A stretch of 35,098 nt of DNA from Clostridiales bacterium (GTDB lineage: Bacteria > Bacillota > Clostridia > Oscillospirales > CAG-272). Position numbers and translations under genes: made by a program. Position 1 is the stretch's first letter. Every line of letters begins with the position of its first letter. The stretch spans positions 1 through 35,098 of the forward strand of contig DXYE01000015.1 in the NCBI GenBank assembly GCA_019415985.1, read 5' to 3'. The notes beneath the pieces are model-generated. The model made no database searches. It was not told the DNA's origin and saw only the letters and a program-made list of their open reading frames with translations. This document shows positions 7,997-16,533 of this stretch, in pieces.

Positions 7997-9316
7997 TTAT
8001 TTTTTTCGCTTATCTATGACCCTTACAGCCTTGCCTATAGAACGTTCGATAGACTTAGGCTGAACGAGCACCACATTCGCTGCAATGCCGAGTAAGCTGT
8101 GCATCGCATTTTCAAGCTCGTGCTCCCTTGCAGCAATCTGCGTTACCGTATCGGAGAAGGTCCGATCGTTCATCTCGACATGTACGTCCAGTGTGTCGAG
8201 GTTGTTCACACGATCGACAACAATCTGATAATTGGGGGAATAACCGTTCTGAAGCAGGACGGTTTCTATCTGTGATGGGAAAACATTGACGCCGCGGATG
8301 ATCAGCATATCGTCTGTCCGGCCTCTGGGCTTTGACATTTTGACAAACGTCCTGCCGCAGGAACAGGGTTTGTGCGAGATCACGCCGATATCGCGCGTAC
8401 GATACCGCATGAGCGGAAAAGCCTCCTTTGTCAGCGACGTAAAGACAATTTCCCCTTCCTCGCCTTCCGGAAGAACCTCTCCCGTATCAGGATCAATAAT
8501 CTCAATGATGAAGTGATCTTCATTGATGTGCATACCGTTCTGTTCGCTGCATTCGTAAGAAACACCCGGCCCCATTATCTCCGTCAGACCGTATACGTCA
8601 TAAGCTTTGAGATGCAGTCCCGCTTCTATCTGCGCACGCATTTCCTCCGTCCAGGGCTCCGCACCGAATATTCCCGCCCGCAATGAAAGCGTGGAGGGAT
8701 CAATTCCCTGTGCCGCTACCGATTCTGCGATAAACATGGCGTAGGATGGGGTACAGCAAAGTATGGTAGAACCGAAGTCCTGCAGTATGGTAATCTGCCG
8801 CGCTGTGTTGCCCGATGAAACCGGAATCAGCGTAGCACCGAGCTTTTCAGCTCCGCCCTGAAAGCCGAATCCCCCGGTAAATAGACCGAAGCCAAAGGAA
8901 ACATGAACCTTATCGGCCGCAGATCCACCCGCTGCTACAAGCTGCCGGGCACAGATATCGTCCCATACATCAAGGTCCCTGCGCGTATATCCCACAACAA
9001 TCTGTTTTCCCGTTGTCCCGCTCGAGGCATGCAGACGGACAACCTCCTCCATGGGTACCGCAAACAGTCCATACGGGTAAGTATCACGCAAATCCTGCTT
9101 ACAGGTAAACGGCAGCTTTTTCAGATCATCTACAGAACGGATATCCTCTGGCGTGATTCCCTTTTCCGCCATCCTATCGCGATAATACGGTACATTGTCA
9201 TAAACATGACGGACCGATCGAAGAAGCCTTTCGTCCTGCCACGCGCGAATTTGATCTCTCGACGCTGTTTCAATTTCCTTCTGCCAATATCTTTCAGTGG
9301 AATCTAAAGAATTCAT
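7997..9316 (-). CDS. paaK: Phenylacetate-CoA ligase (first of two paralogues)
   Basis: About 439 residues from ATG 9316; ATG 9364 in the same frame would add 16 basic residues, and neither start has a clear ribosome-binding site. The adenylate-forming motif SSGTTGKQIVVGYT (P-loop), YGLTE, and the C-terminal GRTDDMLIIRGVNVFPSQIE hinge are all present. The enzyme makes aryl-acetyl-CoA from arylacetate, ATP and CoA; with IorAB it could instead run in reverse and recover ATP from the aryl-acyl-CoA formed by keto-acid oxidation. It has a close relative at 12613-13920, with iorAB between them; two ligases may serve different aryl acids. Confidence 0.9.
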   Translation of the reverse strand: MNSLDSTERYWQKEIETASRDQIRAWQDERLLRSVRHVYDNVPYYRDRMAEKGITPEDIRSVDDLKKLPFTCKQDLRDTYPYGLFAVPMEEVVRLHASSGTTGKQIVVGYTRRDLDVWDDICARQLVAAGGSAADKVHVSFGFGLFTGGFGFQGGAEKLGATLIPVSSGNTARQITILQDFGSTILCCTPSYAMFIAESVAAQGIDPSTLSLRAGIFGAEPWTEEMRAQIEAGLHLKAYDVYGLTEIMGPGVSYECSEQNGMHINEDHFIIEIIDPDTGEVLPEGEEGEIVFTSLTKEAFPLMRYRTRDIGVISHKPCSCGRTFVKMSKPRGRTDDMLIIRGVNVFPSQIETVLLQNGYSPNYQIVVDRVNNLDTLDVHVEMNDRTFSDTVTQIAAREHELENAMHSLLGIAANVVLVQPKSIERSIGKAVRVIDKRKK

Positions 9317-9740
9317 TGATCTCGACACTCGCTTTCTGATGTATTTGCATTGATCTTTTTTCATTGCCGCTGTACGTCATATCACCGTCAGCTTAAAGAA
9401 TCGTATATCCCGAATTTTCATTGAAAAACTACAATCCGAATACAAACGTTTTCAGTAGAATCGAAAAACGCATGCATGCCTGAAGCTCCTTCGACGCTAC
9501 AGGCATGCGGCGGCGCGCCGGACAAGCCCATATTGCGCATATAAAAACGCCACGGTCTGCAGCAAGAAAATCGTACCGCCGTTTCAGGTGACCGCCGAAA
9601 AGATATGCCAGTCTCAAACGCCTGGAAGCATTCTTTTATCCCCCAGGTACAGGCTTCTCAGATTGCGCTGTACCTTCAAGGTATAAAAGCTGCGACCAAG
9701 CACACACCGTACCCTGTTTCGCCCTTTAAAAGGACATACG
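9317..9740. other. Gap between iorB and paaK
   Basis: Holds the terminator-like hairpin at 9464-9508; nothing else recognisable. The hairpin suggests that paaK-ACT may have its own promoter in 9317-9463, but I could not identify a convincing one. Confidence 0.4.
9464..9508 (-). terminator. Terminator-like hairpin downstream of iorB
   Basis: GCATGCCTG (9474-9482) pairs with CAGGCATGC (9500-9508), with a further AGC/GCT pair inside. On the minus strand it is followed by ATGCGTTTTTCG. Confidence 0.65.
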
Positions 9741-10322
9741 TCATACCGAAGCCTTCTCCCAGCCTAACAGGAACGCTCGCTGATTCATCTCCTTGAATTT
9801 AGGCGCGACCGTCTCCTCGATTGCCTTGAGCCAAGTCTCCTTGGCAAAGGGAAAATATGTCGCCAAACGGCTGAGGAGCACAATATTAACCGCTTTGATG
9901 CTCCCGGCTTCTCCTGCAAGAGAAAGCGCGTCGATCGCATCAATATGTACGCCCATTTTTTTTATATTGTCCAGTATGCCGTCCGGATATTTTGCTGCAC
10001 CGATAATCACAGGCATAGGATCAATCTTCTGTGTATTGACAATGATTGTTCCGCCCTTTTTCAGACAGGGAAGCCGACGGGCAGCCTCCATACATTCAAA
10101 GGATACGATATAATCGGCTTCGCCGCGGTCGATAATCGGAGAATATATACGGTTTCCAAAACGTACATATGTAACGACCGAGCCGCCTCTCTGGCTCATT
10201 CCGTGTACCTCCGATACCTTGACATCAAATCCCTCCTGCAGGAGCAAATGGCCCAGCAGCTTGCTCGCAAGCAGCGAACCCTGTCCGCCTACCCCTGCAA
10301 TAATAATCGATGTATTCTGCAT
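9741..10322 (-). CDS. iorB: Indolepyruvate:ferredoxin oxidoreductase, beta subunit
   Basis: 193 residues from ATG 10322, chosen for GGAG six bases upstream; the longer open frame would start upstream of the hairpin and repeats. IIIAGVGGQGSLLASKLLG (about 5-23) is the gamma-type domain of 2-oxoacid:ferredoxin oxidoreductases, followed by VSEVHGMSQRGGSVVTYVRF, diagnostic for this group. With IorA it oxidatively decarboxylates arylpyruvates (from Phe, Tyr, Trp transamination) to aryl-acetyl-CoA and reduces ferredoxin. It is separated from iorA by 526 bases, whereas the two are usually adjacent; the gap contains tandem repeats that may serve regulation. Confidence 0.93.
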   Translation of the reverse strand: MQNTSIIIAGVGGQGSLLASKLLGHLLLQEGFDVKVSEVHGMSQRGGSVVTYVRFGNRIYSPIIDRGEADYIVSFECMEAARRLPCLKKGGTIIVNTQKIDPMPVIIGAAKYPDGILDNIKKMGVHIDAIDALSLAGEAGSIKAVNIVLLSRLATYFPFAKETWLKAIEETVAPKFKEMNQRAFLLGWEKASV

Positions 10323-10337
10323 AACAATCTCCATTCC

Positions 10338-10353
10338 GCCGCCTTGCGGCGGC
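10338..10353 (-). promoter_or_regulatory. iorB: GC-rich hairpin 5' of the iorB ribosome-binding site
   Basis: GCCGCC, loop TTGC, GGCGGC (10338-10353) ends only a few bases before GGAG of iorB on the transcribed strand. It could modulate translation or stabilise a processed mRNA end. Confidence 0.45.
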
Positions 10354-10360
10354 ACGATCC

Positions 10361-10409
10361 TTTTGATAAGCAAATTTGTTTTGCAAGCAAAATCGTTTTG
10401 TAAGCAAAA
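10361..10409 (-). repeat. Three tandem TTTTGnAAGCAAA units upstream of iorB
   Basis: Units begin at 10361 (TTTTGATAAGCAAA), 10379 (TTTTGCAAGCAAAA) and 10396 (TTTTGTAAGCAAAA), 18 and 17 bases apart. The second and third are themselves palindromic (TTTTG and CAAAA arms). They could be operator sites or an RNA element in the iorB leader. Confidence 0.6.
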
Positions 10410-10847
10410 CGGCAATGAAATTCTGATGTGTTTCTGAAGGAAACCCATTTGAAAGGAATGCTCATAAAAATGGATTGGGCCCACTTTCAAGGAGAATTCA
10501 GGCGCGAAATCATTGTACTACAGGCCTGATTTCAAGAAACTTTCAAACGTTCTCCCTCTATATTTGGATATGTCTGAATAATACACGGAGCAGATACCAA
10601 TGAAAGCTTGCACCCCTATGTCAGCTGCTGCCAAGTCTTATGTTCTGAACAAACCGGTGCTGCCCGAGTAAAAGCTTTTCCAACGACCCCCAGCTCTTAA
10701 ACCGCACTCCCTCTGCCTCCGGTTTCGTCAACAGCAGCAAAGAGAGGGGGCAGAACGTTTTTTAGCCGTACACGGCTGTGCGGCTCGCGGAAAAAGAGCC
10801 CAAGCCTGTCTCAATATCGCTCTTCCCGCAAGGGGACATGCAAGACC

Positions 10848-12587
10848 TTACTTTTGTGCCGCTTTTCCTTCGGCAATAGCTCCAAAGGGACATAGCTGAA
10901 GACAGACGCCGCAGCCTACACAAAGCGTCTCGTCTATGTTGGCCTTGCCTCCGCGCATACGGATAGCCGGACAGCCGATTCTCATACATTTTTTACAGCT
11001 CCGGCAGGCATCTGCAGATACGGTCACCGGTGGATTTGCTTTCACACTTTTCAGCAAGACACACGGACGCCGCGAAATGATGACCGACGGCTCCGGCGCT
11101 GCCAATTCCTCCTTGAGCGCCTTGTCGCACGCTTCAAGATCATATGGGTCAACGACTCGAACGCGCTGGATTCCCACTGCCCGGCATAGAGCCTCGAGGT
11201 CGACCTTTGCCGCAGGCTCACCCGTAATTCTGTATCCTGTCGTCGGATTCTGCTGATGACCGGTCATGCCCGTTATGGAATTGTCGAGCACAATAACCGT
11301 CGCATTTGAACCGTTGTATGCGATATTGACCAAGCCTGTAATACCGGAGTGCATGAAAGTGGAATCTCCGATTACGGCGACGGATTTGGATTCTGCTCCC
11401 CCGGCTTTTAAAAAGCCGTGAAGTCCGGATACCGACGCGCCCATGCACAGTGTCGTGTCAATAGCACCCAGCGGCGGCTGTGCGCCAAGCGTATAACAGC
11501 CGATGTCTCCGAACACCGTTACATGATTCCGTGCCAGAGTATCAAACATACCGCGGTGCGGACAGCCCGCGCACATGACCGGGGGCCGTCCGGGTATATC
11601 CGATTCTGCGACCAGCGATTCTCCTTCAGGTATACCAAAAGCCTTTCGAATGCTGTTCTGCGAAAATTCCCCGATATTGGTAAACAGCGTTTTTCCTTCC
11701 ACCTGGATGCCGATGTTTTTACAGTGCCGTTCTATAATGCCGTCAAGCTCTTCAATAACCACAACACGCTTGACGCGTTTGGCAAAAGTATGAATCAAGT
11801 CCGTCGGAAGCGGATGAACCATGCCCAATTTCAACACACTTATCGTGTCTCCGAAAACCTCTTTTACATATTGATAACATGTACCTGAGGTGATGATACC
11901 GATCTCATCGCCTCCCAATTCCATGCGGTTCAGCGGACTGTCCTCCGCATGTATCGCCAGTCTGCGCATCCGTTCCTCCACAAAGGGATGACGCTTCTGT
12001 GCATAAGCAGGCATCATAATATACTTGGCAGGATTCTTTGTATAAGGTTTTTCCGGCGCCTTGATACGTTCTCCCAGCGTCACGATACTCTGTGCATGCG
12101 CGATTCTCGTACACATTCTGATCAAAACCGGCGTATCGAACTGTTCTGAAAGTGCATACGCCTCTTTAACAAATGCAATGCATTCGGCAGAATCCGCCGG
12201 CTCCAGCATGGGCACCTTAGCGGCTGTCGCATAATGACGGGAGTCCTGTTCATTCTGTGACGAATGCATTCCGGGATCATCCGCGACCACAATAACCACA
12301 CCGGCATGAACGCCCGTATAAGACATCGTAAACAGCGGATCTGCCGCCACATTCAGTCCTACATGCTTCATGGCACAGCAACTCCGGCTGCCGCCCAGTG
12401 ACGCGCCGAAAGCAACCTCCATTGCCACCTTTTCATTCGGGGCCCACTCGCAGTATATCTCATCATATTTCGCGGCAAACTCCGTGATCTCCGTGCTCGG
12501 CGTACCGGGATAGCTGGATACTACGCCGCAGCCGCTTTCATACAATCCTCTGGCAATCGCTTCGTTGCCGATCATTAATCTTTTCAA
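10848..12587 (-). CDS. iorA: Indolepyruvate:ferredoxin oxidoreductase, alpha subunit
   Basis: 579 residues. The N-terminal pyrimidine-binding half starts with NEAIARGLYESGC and YPGTPSTEI; the thiamine-diphosphate domain shows CAGCPHRG (339-346), GDIGCYTLG (360-368) and GDSTFMHSG (407-415); the C-terminus carries two [4Fe-4S] ferredoxin motifs, CRSCKKCMRIGCP (528-540) and CVGCGVCLQLCP (556-567). It catalyses CoA-dependent oxidative decarboxylation of arylpyruvates. The start is TTG 12587, with AAAGGA ten bases upstream; ATG 12575 is an alternative. It follows paaK2 by 25 bases, so both are one transcript. Confidence 0.95.
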   Translation of the reverse strand: MKRLMIGNEAIARGLYESGCGVVSSYPGTPSTEITEFAAKYDEIYCEWAPNEKVAMEVAFGASLGGSRSCCAMKHVGLNVAADPLFTMSYTGVHAGVVIVVADDPGMHSSQNEQDSRHYATAAKVPMLEPADSAECIAFVKEAYALSEQFDTPVLIRMCTRIAHAQSIVTLGERIKAPEKPYTKNPAKYIMMPAYAQKRHPFVEERMRRLAIHAEDSPLNRMELGGDEIGIITSGTCYQYVKEVFGDTISVLKLGMVHPLPTDLIHTFAKRVKRVVVIEELDGIIERHCKNIGIQVEGKTLFTNIGEFSQNSIRKAFGIPEGESLVAESDIPGRPPVMCAGCPHRGMFDTLARNHVTVFGDIGCYTLGAQPPLGAIDTTLCMGASVSGLHGFLKAGGAESKSVAVIGDSTFMHSGITGLVNIAYNGSNATVIVLDNSITGMTGHQQNPTTGYRITGEPAAKVDLEALCRAVGIQRVRVVDPYDLEACDKALKEELAAPEPSVIISRRPCVLLKSVKANPPVTVSADACRSCKKCMRIGCPAIRMRGGKANIDETLCVGCGVCLQLCPFGAIAEGKAAQK

Positions 12588-12612
12588 ATCACTCGATCCT
12601 TTCTTTTCCGCT

Positions 12613-13920
12613 TTATTGACTGTTACCGGAACGCAGGTCTACAATACGCTTGGCCTTCCCCTCATACCGTTTCAGAGAACGCGGGGCGGCAAGGGTCACC
12701 TTTGCCTTAATGCCCAAAACCGTCTGCAGCCGAGCAGCAACCGTTTCCCTCAGGGCCTCCAGACGTCCGTACTGCTCCAACAGCTCCGCATTCGTCAGTT
12801 CGACCCGAACTTCAAGATAATCCGTATAATTCTTGCGGGTAAGCACCAGCTCATAATGCGGAGATATCCCGTCTATAGCCGCAATGACGCTTTCTATCTG
12901 TGAGGGAAAGACGTTGACGCCGCGGATTTTCAGCATATCATCGCTCCGGCCGCTGACCTTATCCATACGCATATGTGTACGTCCGCACCGACAAGGCTCC
13001 GCATTCAAGCGCGTAATATCCTTTGTCCGGTACCGGAGAAGCGGTATGCCTTCCTTCGTCAGCGTCGTGATCACCAATTCTCCGCTTTCACCGACCGGCA
13101 GCGGCTCGCCGGTGATGCTGTCAATGATTTCAGGTAAAAAATGATCCTCCGCAAAATGAAGGCCCGCTCGCTCCTCGCATTCTCCCGCAACACCCGGTCC
13201 CATAAGCTCGCTCATGCCGTAATTGTCTGTGGCAAACAATCCGAAGCCCGCCTCAATTTTCTGCCGCAGCTCCATGGTGCATCCTTCAGAACCAAACAGG
13301 CCTATCCTGAGTCGAATGTGCTCAGGCGGGACACCCATTTCCTTGGCCACCTCGCTCATATACATTGCATAGGATGGTGTACTGATCAAAACGGTCGTAC
13401 CGAAATCCTCAAGCAGCATGACCTGCTTTTCCGTATTTCCAGAAGATACGGGAATCACCGCACAGCCGAGCTTTTCAAGGCCATAATGCAGGCCTAAGGC
13501 CCCTGTAAACAAACCGTAGCCGAAGGAGATCTGCGCCACATCTTCGTCCGTAACGCCCGCGGCGGCGCATAGACGTGCGACACAGTCGCTCCAATTTTCC
13601 AAATCCCTCCGTGTATAGCCTACGACAGTCGGCTTGCCCGTTGTGCCGCTGGACGCATGAATACGCACGATCTTTTTCATCGGAACCGCGAAAAGCCCAT
13701 ATGGATAATTGTCCCGAATATCTGCCTTGGTCGTCATCGGTATGTAGCGGACATCCTTCAGCGTTTTTATTTTATCTGCGGTTACATGAGCCTCCGCCAG
13801 TCGTTTGGCATAAAACGGTACATTTTTTTCGCAGTACGCAACGATGCTGCGCAGACGCTCCAATTGCAGGGCTTCAATTTGTGCGCGCGGCATGGTTTCT
13901 ATATCCTTCTGATAAAACAT
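12613..13920 (-). CDS. paaK: Phenylacetate-CoA ligase (second paralogue)
   Basis: 435 residues from ATG 13920 (AAGGA eleven bases upstream; ATG 13932 is in frame but has no room for a binding site). FYQKDIETMPRAQI at the start, SSGTTGKPTVVGYTRRDLE, a DNYGMSELMGPG active-site region and GRSDDMLKIRGVNVFPSQIE are those of PaaK-type ligases. It activates arylacetates to CoA esters or, in fermentation, could form ATP from the CoA ester produced by IorAB. First gene of the paaK-iorA unit. It resembles the paralogue at 7997-9316 throughout, which suggests duplication or two substrate specificities. Confidence 0.92.
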   Translation of the reverse strand: MFYQKDIETMPRAQIEALQLERLRSIVAYCEKNVPFYAKRLAEAHVTADKIKTLKDVRYIPMTTKADIRDNYPYGLFAVPMKKIVRIHASSGTTGKPTVVGYTRRDLENWSDCVARLCAAAGVTDEDVAQISFGYGLFTGALGLHYGLEKLGCAVIPVSSGNTEKQVMLLEDFGTTVLISTPSYAMYMSEVAKEMGVPPEHIRLRIGLFGSEGCTMELRQKIEAGFGLFATDNYGMSELMGPGVAGECEERAGLHFAEDHFLPEIIDSITGEPLPVGESGELVITTLTKEGIPLLRYRTKDITRLNAEPCRCGRTHMRMDKVSGRSDDMLKIRGVNVFPSQIESVIAAIDGISPHYELVLTRKNYTDYLEVRVELTNAELLEQYGRLEALRETVAARLQTVLGIKAKVTLAAPRSLKRYEGKAKRIVDLRSGNSQ

Positions 13921-14259
13921 TTCAATAACCATCCTTCGCCTTTTCCAATAAGGCTTCCTTTCTCTCTTGCGGCATTCATAAGATTCCGCATTCTACAGCC
14001 GGCAAACGGCCTCCGCAGAAAGTCCGCTCTGTCAGCCGGAGCGTATCCGTTTTCAAGAGCAGCCGATATCCTTCTGCCTGCCATTTCTCCTGACAACCGA
14101 AATATAGAAAACGTTATTTTCTCATCACCTTCACGGATACCGATACCGCTGAACGTCCAACGCTCCAAATAAGGGGCACCGCAGTGAGTCATCCATGCCG
14201 TTTTATAAATTCCCGTTGCAGCGATCTCACCCATTATAAATCAGACCGCACAACCGTCT
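13921..14259. other. Gap between the symporter and paaK2
   Basis: A minus-strand open frame of 111 codons (13899-14234) begins here and overlaps the paaK2 start; it resembles nothing I know and lacks a good ribosome-binding site, so I do not call it. No clear promoter: TATAAT occurs on the minus strand at 14238-14233 but without a matching -35 box. Confidence 0.4.
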
Positions 14260-15807
14260 TCACTTGTCCTGAAGCGAATGCTTCACGGAAACGGTGATCT
14301 CCTTATCATAACAGGCGAACATGCCGTCAACCTGCGTCGAGTCTGGTCTTGGCGACAGCAGACTGACAACCGGCACCAAGACCAGTCCAAGCAGCATGGC
14401 GAAAACGCCCGCATTAATCGGTGACTGCAAAAGCGGAGGAAACAGCTTTGCGGCAAATAAATTTGCAACCATGACCCCCACACCGACACCGAAGCTCACC
14501 CATACAGCCAGCTTCGTTGTCCTTTTCCAATACAAGCCGTACAGAAATGGTGCAAGAAACGCCCCCGCCAGTGCTCCCCAGGAAATACCCATAAGCTGAG
14601 CAATAAAGGTCACGGCGGACTTGGCCTGTACAATCGCAATCGCCGCCGACACGACGATGAAAAACACGACCAGAATACGCATCAGCAGCAGCTTCCGCTT
14701 CTCCGTCGTTTCTCTTCTAGACAGCGGAACGATAAAATCAAGCGTCAGTGTCGAAGATGCCGTCAAAACAAGTGATGAAAGCGTGGACATGGAGGCGGAC
14801 AAAACCAGAATGACAACGATACCAATCAGCACGTCCGGCAGATCCTTCAGCATAGCGGGAATGACGCTGTCGTATATGATCGTGCCGTTTGCCGCAGTTT
14901 CCACACTGTCGGAAAACAACCGGCCAAAGCCCCCGAGAAAATAGCAGCCTCCTGCAACGACCAATGCAAAAATTGTTGATATCACCGTTCCTGTACTGAC
15001 GGCTTTTTCATTTTTTATTGCGTAGAATTTCTGTACCATCTGCGGCAGCCCCCAGGTACCGAGCGAAGTAAGGATGACAACGCCGAGCAGTCCGAGCGGA
15101 TCCGGGCCGAAAAAGGATGTAAAAGCGCCGTTCATTTCATAGCTCGCATCGCTTACCTGCGACAACGAGACGAGCGCCTGCGAAAAACCGCCCTGTCCGT
15201 TCAGCACAGCCATTACCACAGCTACAATGCCGAAAAGCATAATCATCCCTTGAATCAAATCGTTGATTGCGGTTGCCATATAACCGCCCACAACGACATA
15301 AACGCCTGTCAGCGCCGACATAACAATCACACAGACTGTGTAGTCAATGTGAAACGCCATTTCAAAGAGCCGCGACAGTCCGTTGTATAGAGATGCGGTA
15401 TAGGGGATCAAAAATACAAATACTATCACAGAGGCAGCAATTTTCAGCGCCTTGCTTCCGTAACGTACGCCAAAAAACTCTGGCATGGTCGCGCTGTTCA
15501 AATGCTGTGTCATAACACGTGTACGCCGCCCGAGTACCACCCATGCAAGCAGGGAGCCAAGCAGAGCGTTTCCAATGCCGATCCAAGTTGAGGCAATACC
15601 AAATTTCCAACCAAATTGCCCCGCATAACCAACAAAAATCACAGCTGAAAAATATGAAGTACCGTAAGCGAACGCCGTCAGCCAGGGACCGACGCCGCGA
15701 TCACCGAGCACGAAGCCGCTTACATCCGTTGCATGTCTGCGGCAAAAAACGCCAACCAAAGCCATAATCAGAAAAAAAACGATTAAAAAAACAATTTTAA
15801 CAGCCAA
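14260..15807 (-). CDS. Sodium:solute symporter (SSS family)
   Basis: 515 residues from TTG 15807. This start is chosen because GGAGGG lies seven bases upstream and because the promoter at 15888-15916 would leave almost no leader for ATG 15870. About 13 membrane helices. GTSYFSAVIFVGYAGQFGWK (helix 2) and GGYMATAINDLIQGMIMLFG are typical of the SSS family, which includes PutP and PanF. Likely function: Na+-coupled uptake of an amino or organic acid; the substrate cannot be read from sequence. Its place upstream of paaK2-iorA suggests an aromatic acid or amino acid, which is inference. About 340 bases separate it from paaK2. Confidence 0.92.
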   Translation of the reverse strand: MAVKIVFLIVFFLIMALVGVFCRRHATDVSGFVLGDRGVGPWLTAFAYGTSYFSAVIFVGYAGQFGWKFGIASTWIGIGNALLGSLLAWVVLGRRTRVMTQHLNSATMPEFFGVRYGSKALKIAASVIVFVFLIPYTASLYNGLSRLFEMAFHIDYTVCVIVMSALTGVYVVVGGYMATAINDLIQGMIMLFGIVAVVMAVLNGQGGFSQALVSLSQVSDASYEMNGAFTSFFGPDPLGLLGVVILTSLGTWGLPQMVQKFYAIKNEKAVSTGTVISTIFALVVAGGCYFLGGFGRLFSDSVETAANGTIIYDSVIPAMLKDLPDVLIGIVVILVLSASMSTLSSLVLTASSTLTLDFIVPLSRRETTEKRKLLLMRILVVFFIVVSAAIAIVQAKSAVTFIAQLMGISWGALAGAFLAPFLYGLYWKRTTKLAVWVSFGVGVGVMVANLFAAKLFPPLLQSPINAGVFAMLLGLVLVPVVSLLSPRPDSTQVDGMFACYDKEITVSVKHSLQDK

Positions 15808-15887
15808 TGCTTTACCCTCCGGATGTTTTGTTTCCCACTGCCCGTCACGCCAAATGGAAGTCCGCAACATAGCGATGGCACATATTT

Positions 15888-15916
15888 ATTATATCAAATG
15901 CACAGGATGAATGCAA
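15888..15916 (-). promoter_or_regulatory. Sigma-A-type promoter of the sodium symporter
   Basis: On the minus strand TTGCAT (15916-15911), 17 bases, TATAAT (15893-15888, perfect -10). Start near 15881, leader about 74 bases to TTG 15807. It is back to back with the plus-strand promoter at 15959-15987. Confidence 0.7.
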
Positions 15917-15958
15917 GAGGTTTCTACAACATTCTACAGAATGTTTACCCGACAGTGC

Positions 15959-15987
15959 TTGACATTCCGCCATTTTTTGTATATAAT
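15959..15987 (+). promoter_or_regulatory. Near-perfect sigma-A promoter, no ORF directly behind it
   Basis: TTGACA (15959-15964), exactly 17 bases, TATAAT (15982-15987): both boxes match the consensus fully. Transcription would begin near 15994. The next recognised gene, the Nudix gene, starts 680 bases later behind a terminator. Confidence 0.8.
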
Positions 15988-16071
15988 AAATTGATTGAAA
16001 TCTTTATGTACGATTCATGAAAGTATATATTGTGATGAATGAGCTTATAAGATCGTTTTTATTGAATCAAA

Positions 16072-16128
16072 CCGAATGCACCAAAACATATTCTTAGTTC
16101 ATTTTGTAGCCTTCAAAGATAGTCGAAT
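16072..16128 (-). repeat. Dispersed degenerate repeat, weak copy D
   Basis: On the minus strand GAAGGCTACAAAATGAACTA, and further on GTTTTGGTGCATTCGG, resemble copy A over about 55 bases; read in the phase of copy A it gives LKATK, a stop and then FW. This is the least certain copy. Confidence 0.3.
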
Positions 16129-16337
16129 CAGCCCGTTGCAGCGTCGGTGGTATCTGAGAAGAACGTTTGAATGCAGCAGATACGATCATCTCTTTCCAAT
16201 TTAACTGCTGTTGGCTTTTAGAAACAACTGAATTTGTCCGATCGATTGAGTAATGTCACTGCAAATTTTTTCTTTCTTTACCGCCAGATCCAATAAACCG
16301 TTCTTGTTACGGCTGATGACGAATGGAGGCTCCGCAG

Positions 16338-16418
16338 ATGGGTAAACTTATTTATATCCTGGCACGAAGGATGTTTCACGTGCAGATTTTTGAGGGATAT
16401 TTCATAGAATGCTGCTGA
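16338..16418 (+). CDS. Possible 26-residue peptide inside the leader transcript
   Basis: ATG 16338 has GGAGG eight bases upstream and encodes MGKLIYILARRM followed by 14 residues ending in ECC. The start context GGAGGCTCCGCAGATG is nearly identical to that of another small ORF at 32827-32904. The first residues resemble the beginning of P-loop kinase-like proteins, but the P-loop does not follow. It could be a leader peptide or a gene start left after decay. Confidence 0.25.
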   Translation: MGKLIYILARRMFHVQIFEGYFIECC

Positions 16419-16497
16419 TTGAAAAGGGAGGGAATCTTCGTTTTTATTCTCTGTGTTCTACCCCTTTGAATGATTTCCCGAAATCGACGTATTTGTG

Positions 16498-16533
16498 ACC
16501 GCTGCACTGTTTTCATGCGAGCGGTTGTTTTTT
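16498..16533 (+). terminator. Intrinsic terminator ahead of the Nudix gene
   Basis: ACCGCTGCA (16498-16506) pairs with TGC-G-AGCGGT (16516-16525) and is followed by TGTTTTTT. Confidence 0.75.

Larger units (their letters stand above)
10323..10847. other. 526-bp gap between iorA and iorB
   Basis: Contains, from the iorB side, a GC hairpin (10338-10353), three tandem TTTTGnAAGCAAA units (10361-10409), a plus-strand terminator-like fold (CTGCCTCC 10713-10720 with GGGGGCAG 10746-10753, then AACGTTTTTT), and a palindrome AGCCGTACACGGCT (10764-10777). No ORF is credible. The content is more structured than a random spacer. Confidence 0.5.
15994..16533 (+). ncRNA. Candidate 0.54-kb leader or non-coding transcript upstream of the Nudix gene
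   Basis: Bounded by the consensus promoter (15959-15987) and an intrinsic terminator (16498-16533). Inside is a 7-bp perfect stem GTATCTG (16150-16156) / CAGATAC (16177-16183) and one small ORF with a good ribosome-binding site (16338-16418). It also overlaps the weak repeat copy D at 16072-16128. It does not show the conserved core of RNase P RNA, tmRNA or a riboswitch that I know. It could be an sRNA, a small mRNA, or an attenuated leader of the Nudix gene, which starts 135 bases after the terminator. Confidence 0.4.

Noticed and set aside
10764..10777. AGCCGTACACGGCT near GAGCC, reminiscent of group II intron domain V
   Set aside because: The rest of domain V and any reverse-transcriptase remnant are missing; kept only as a palindrome.
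13899..14234. Minus-strand open frame of 111 codons between the symporter and paaK2
   Set aside because: No family resemblance, no good binding site and it overlaps the paaK2 start.
16150..16183. CTGAGA...TTTGAA string reminiscent of a TPP riboswitch
   Set aside because: The other conserved TPP elements (GGGG arm, ACCTGAT, CAGCGTAGGGA) are absent; the string is part of a simple stem.
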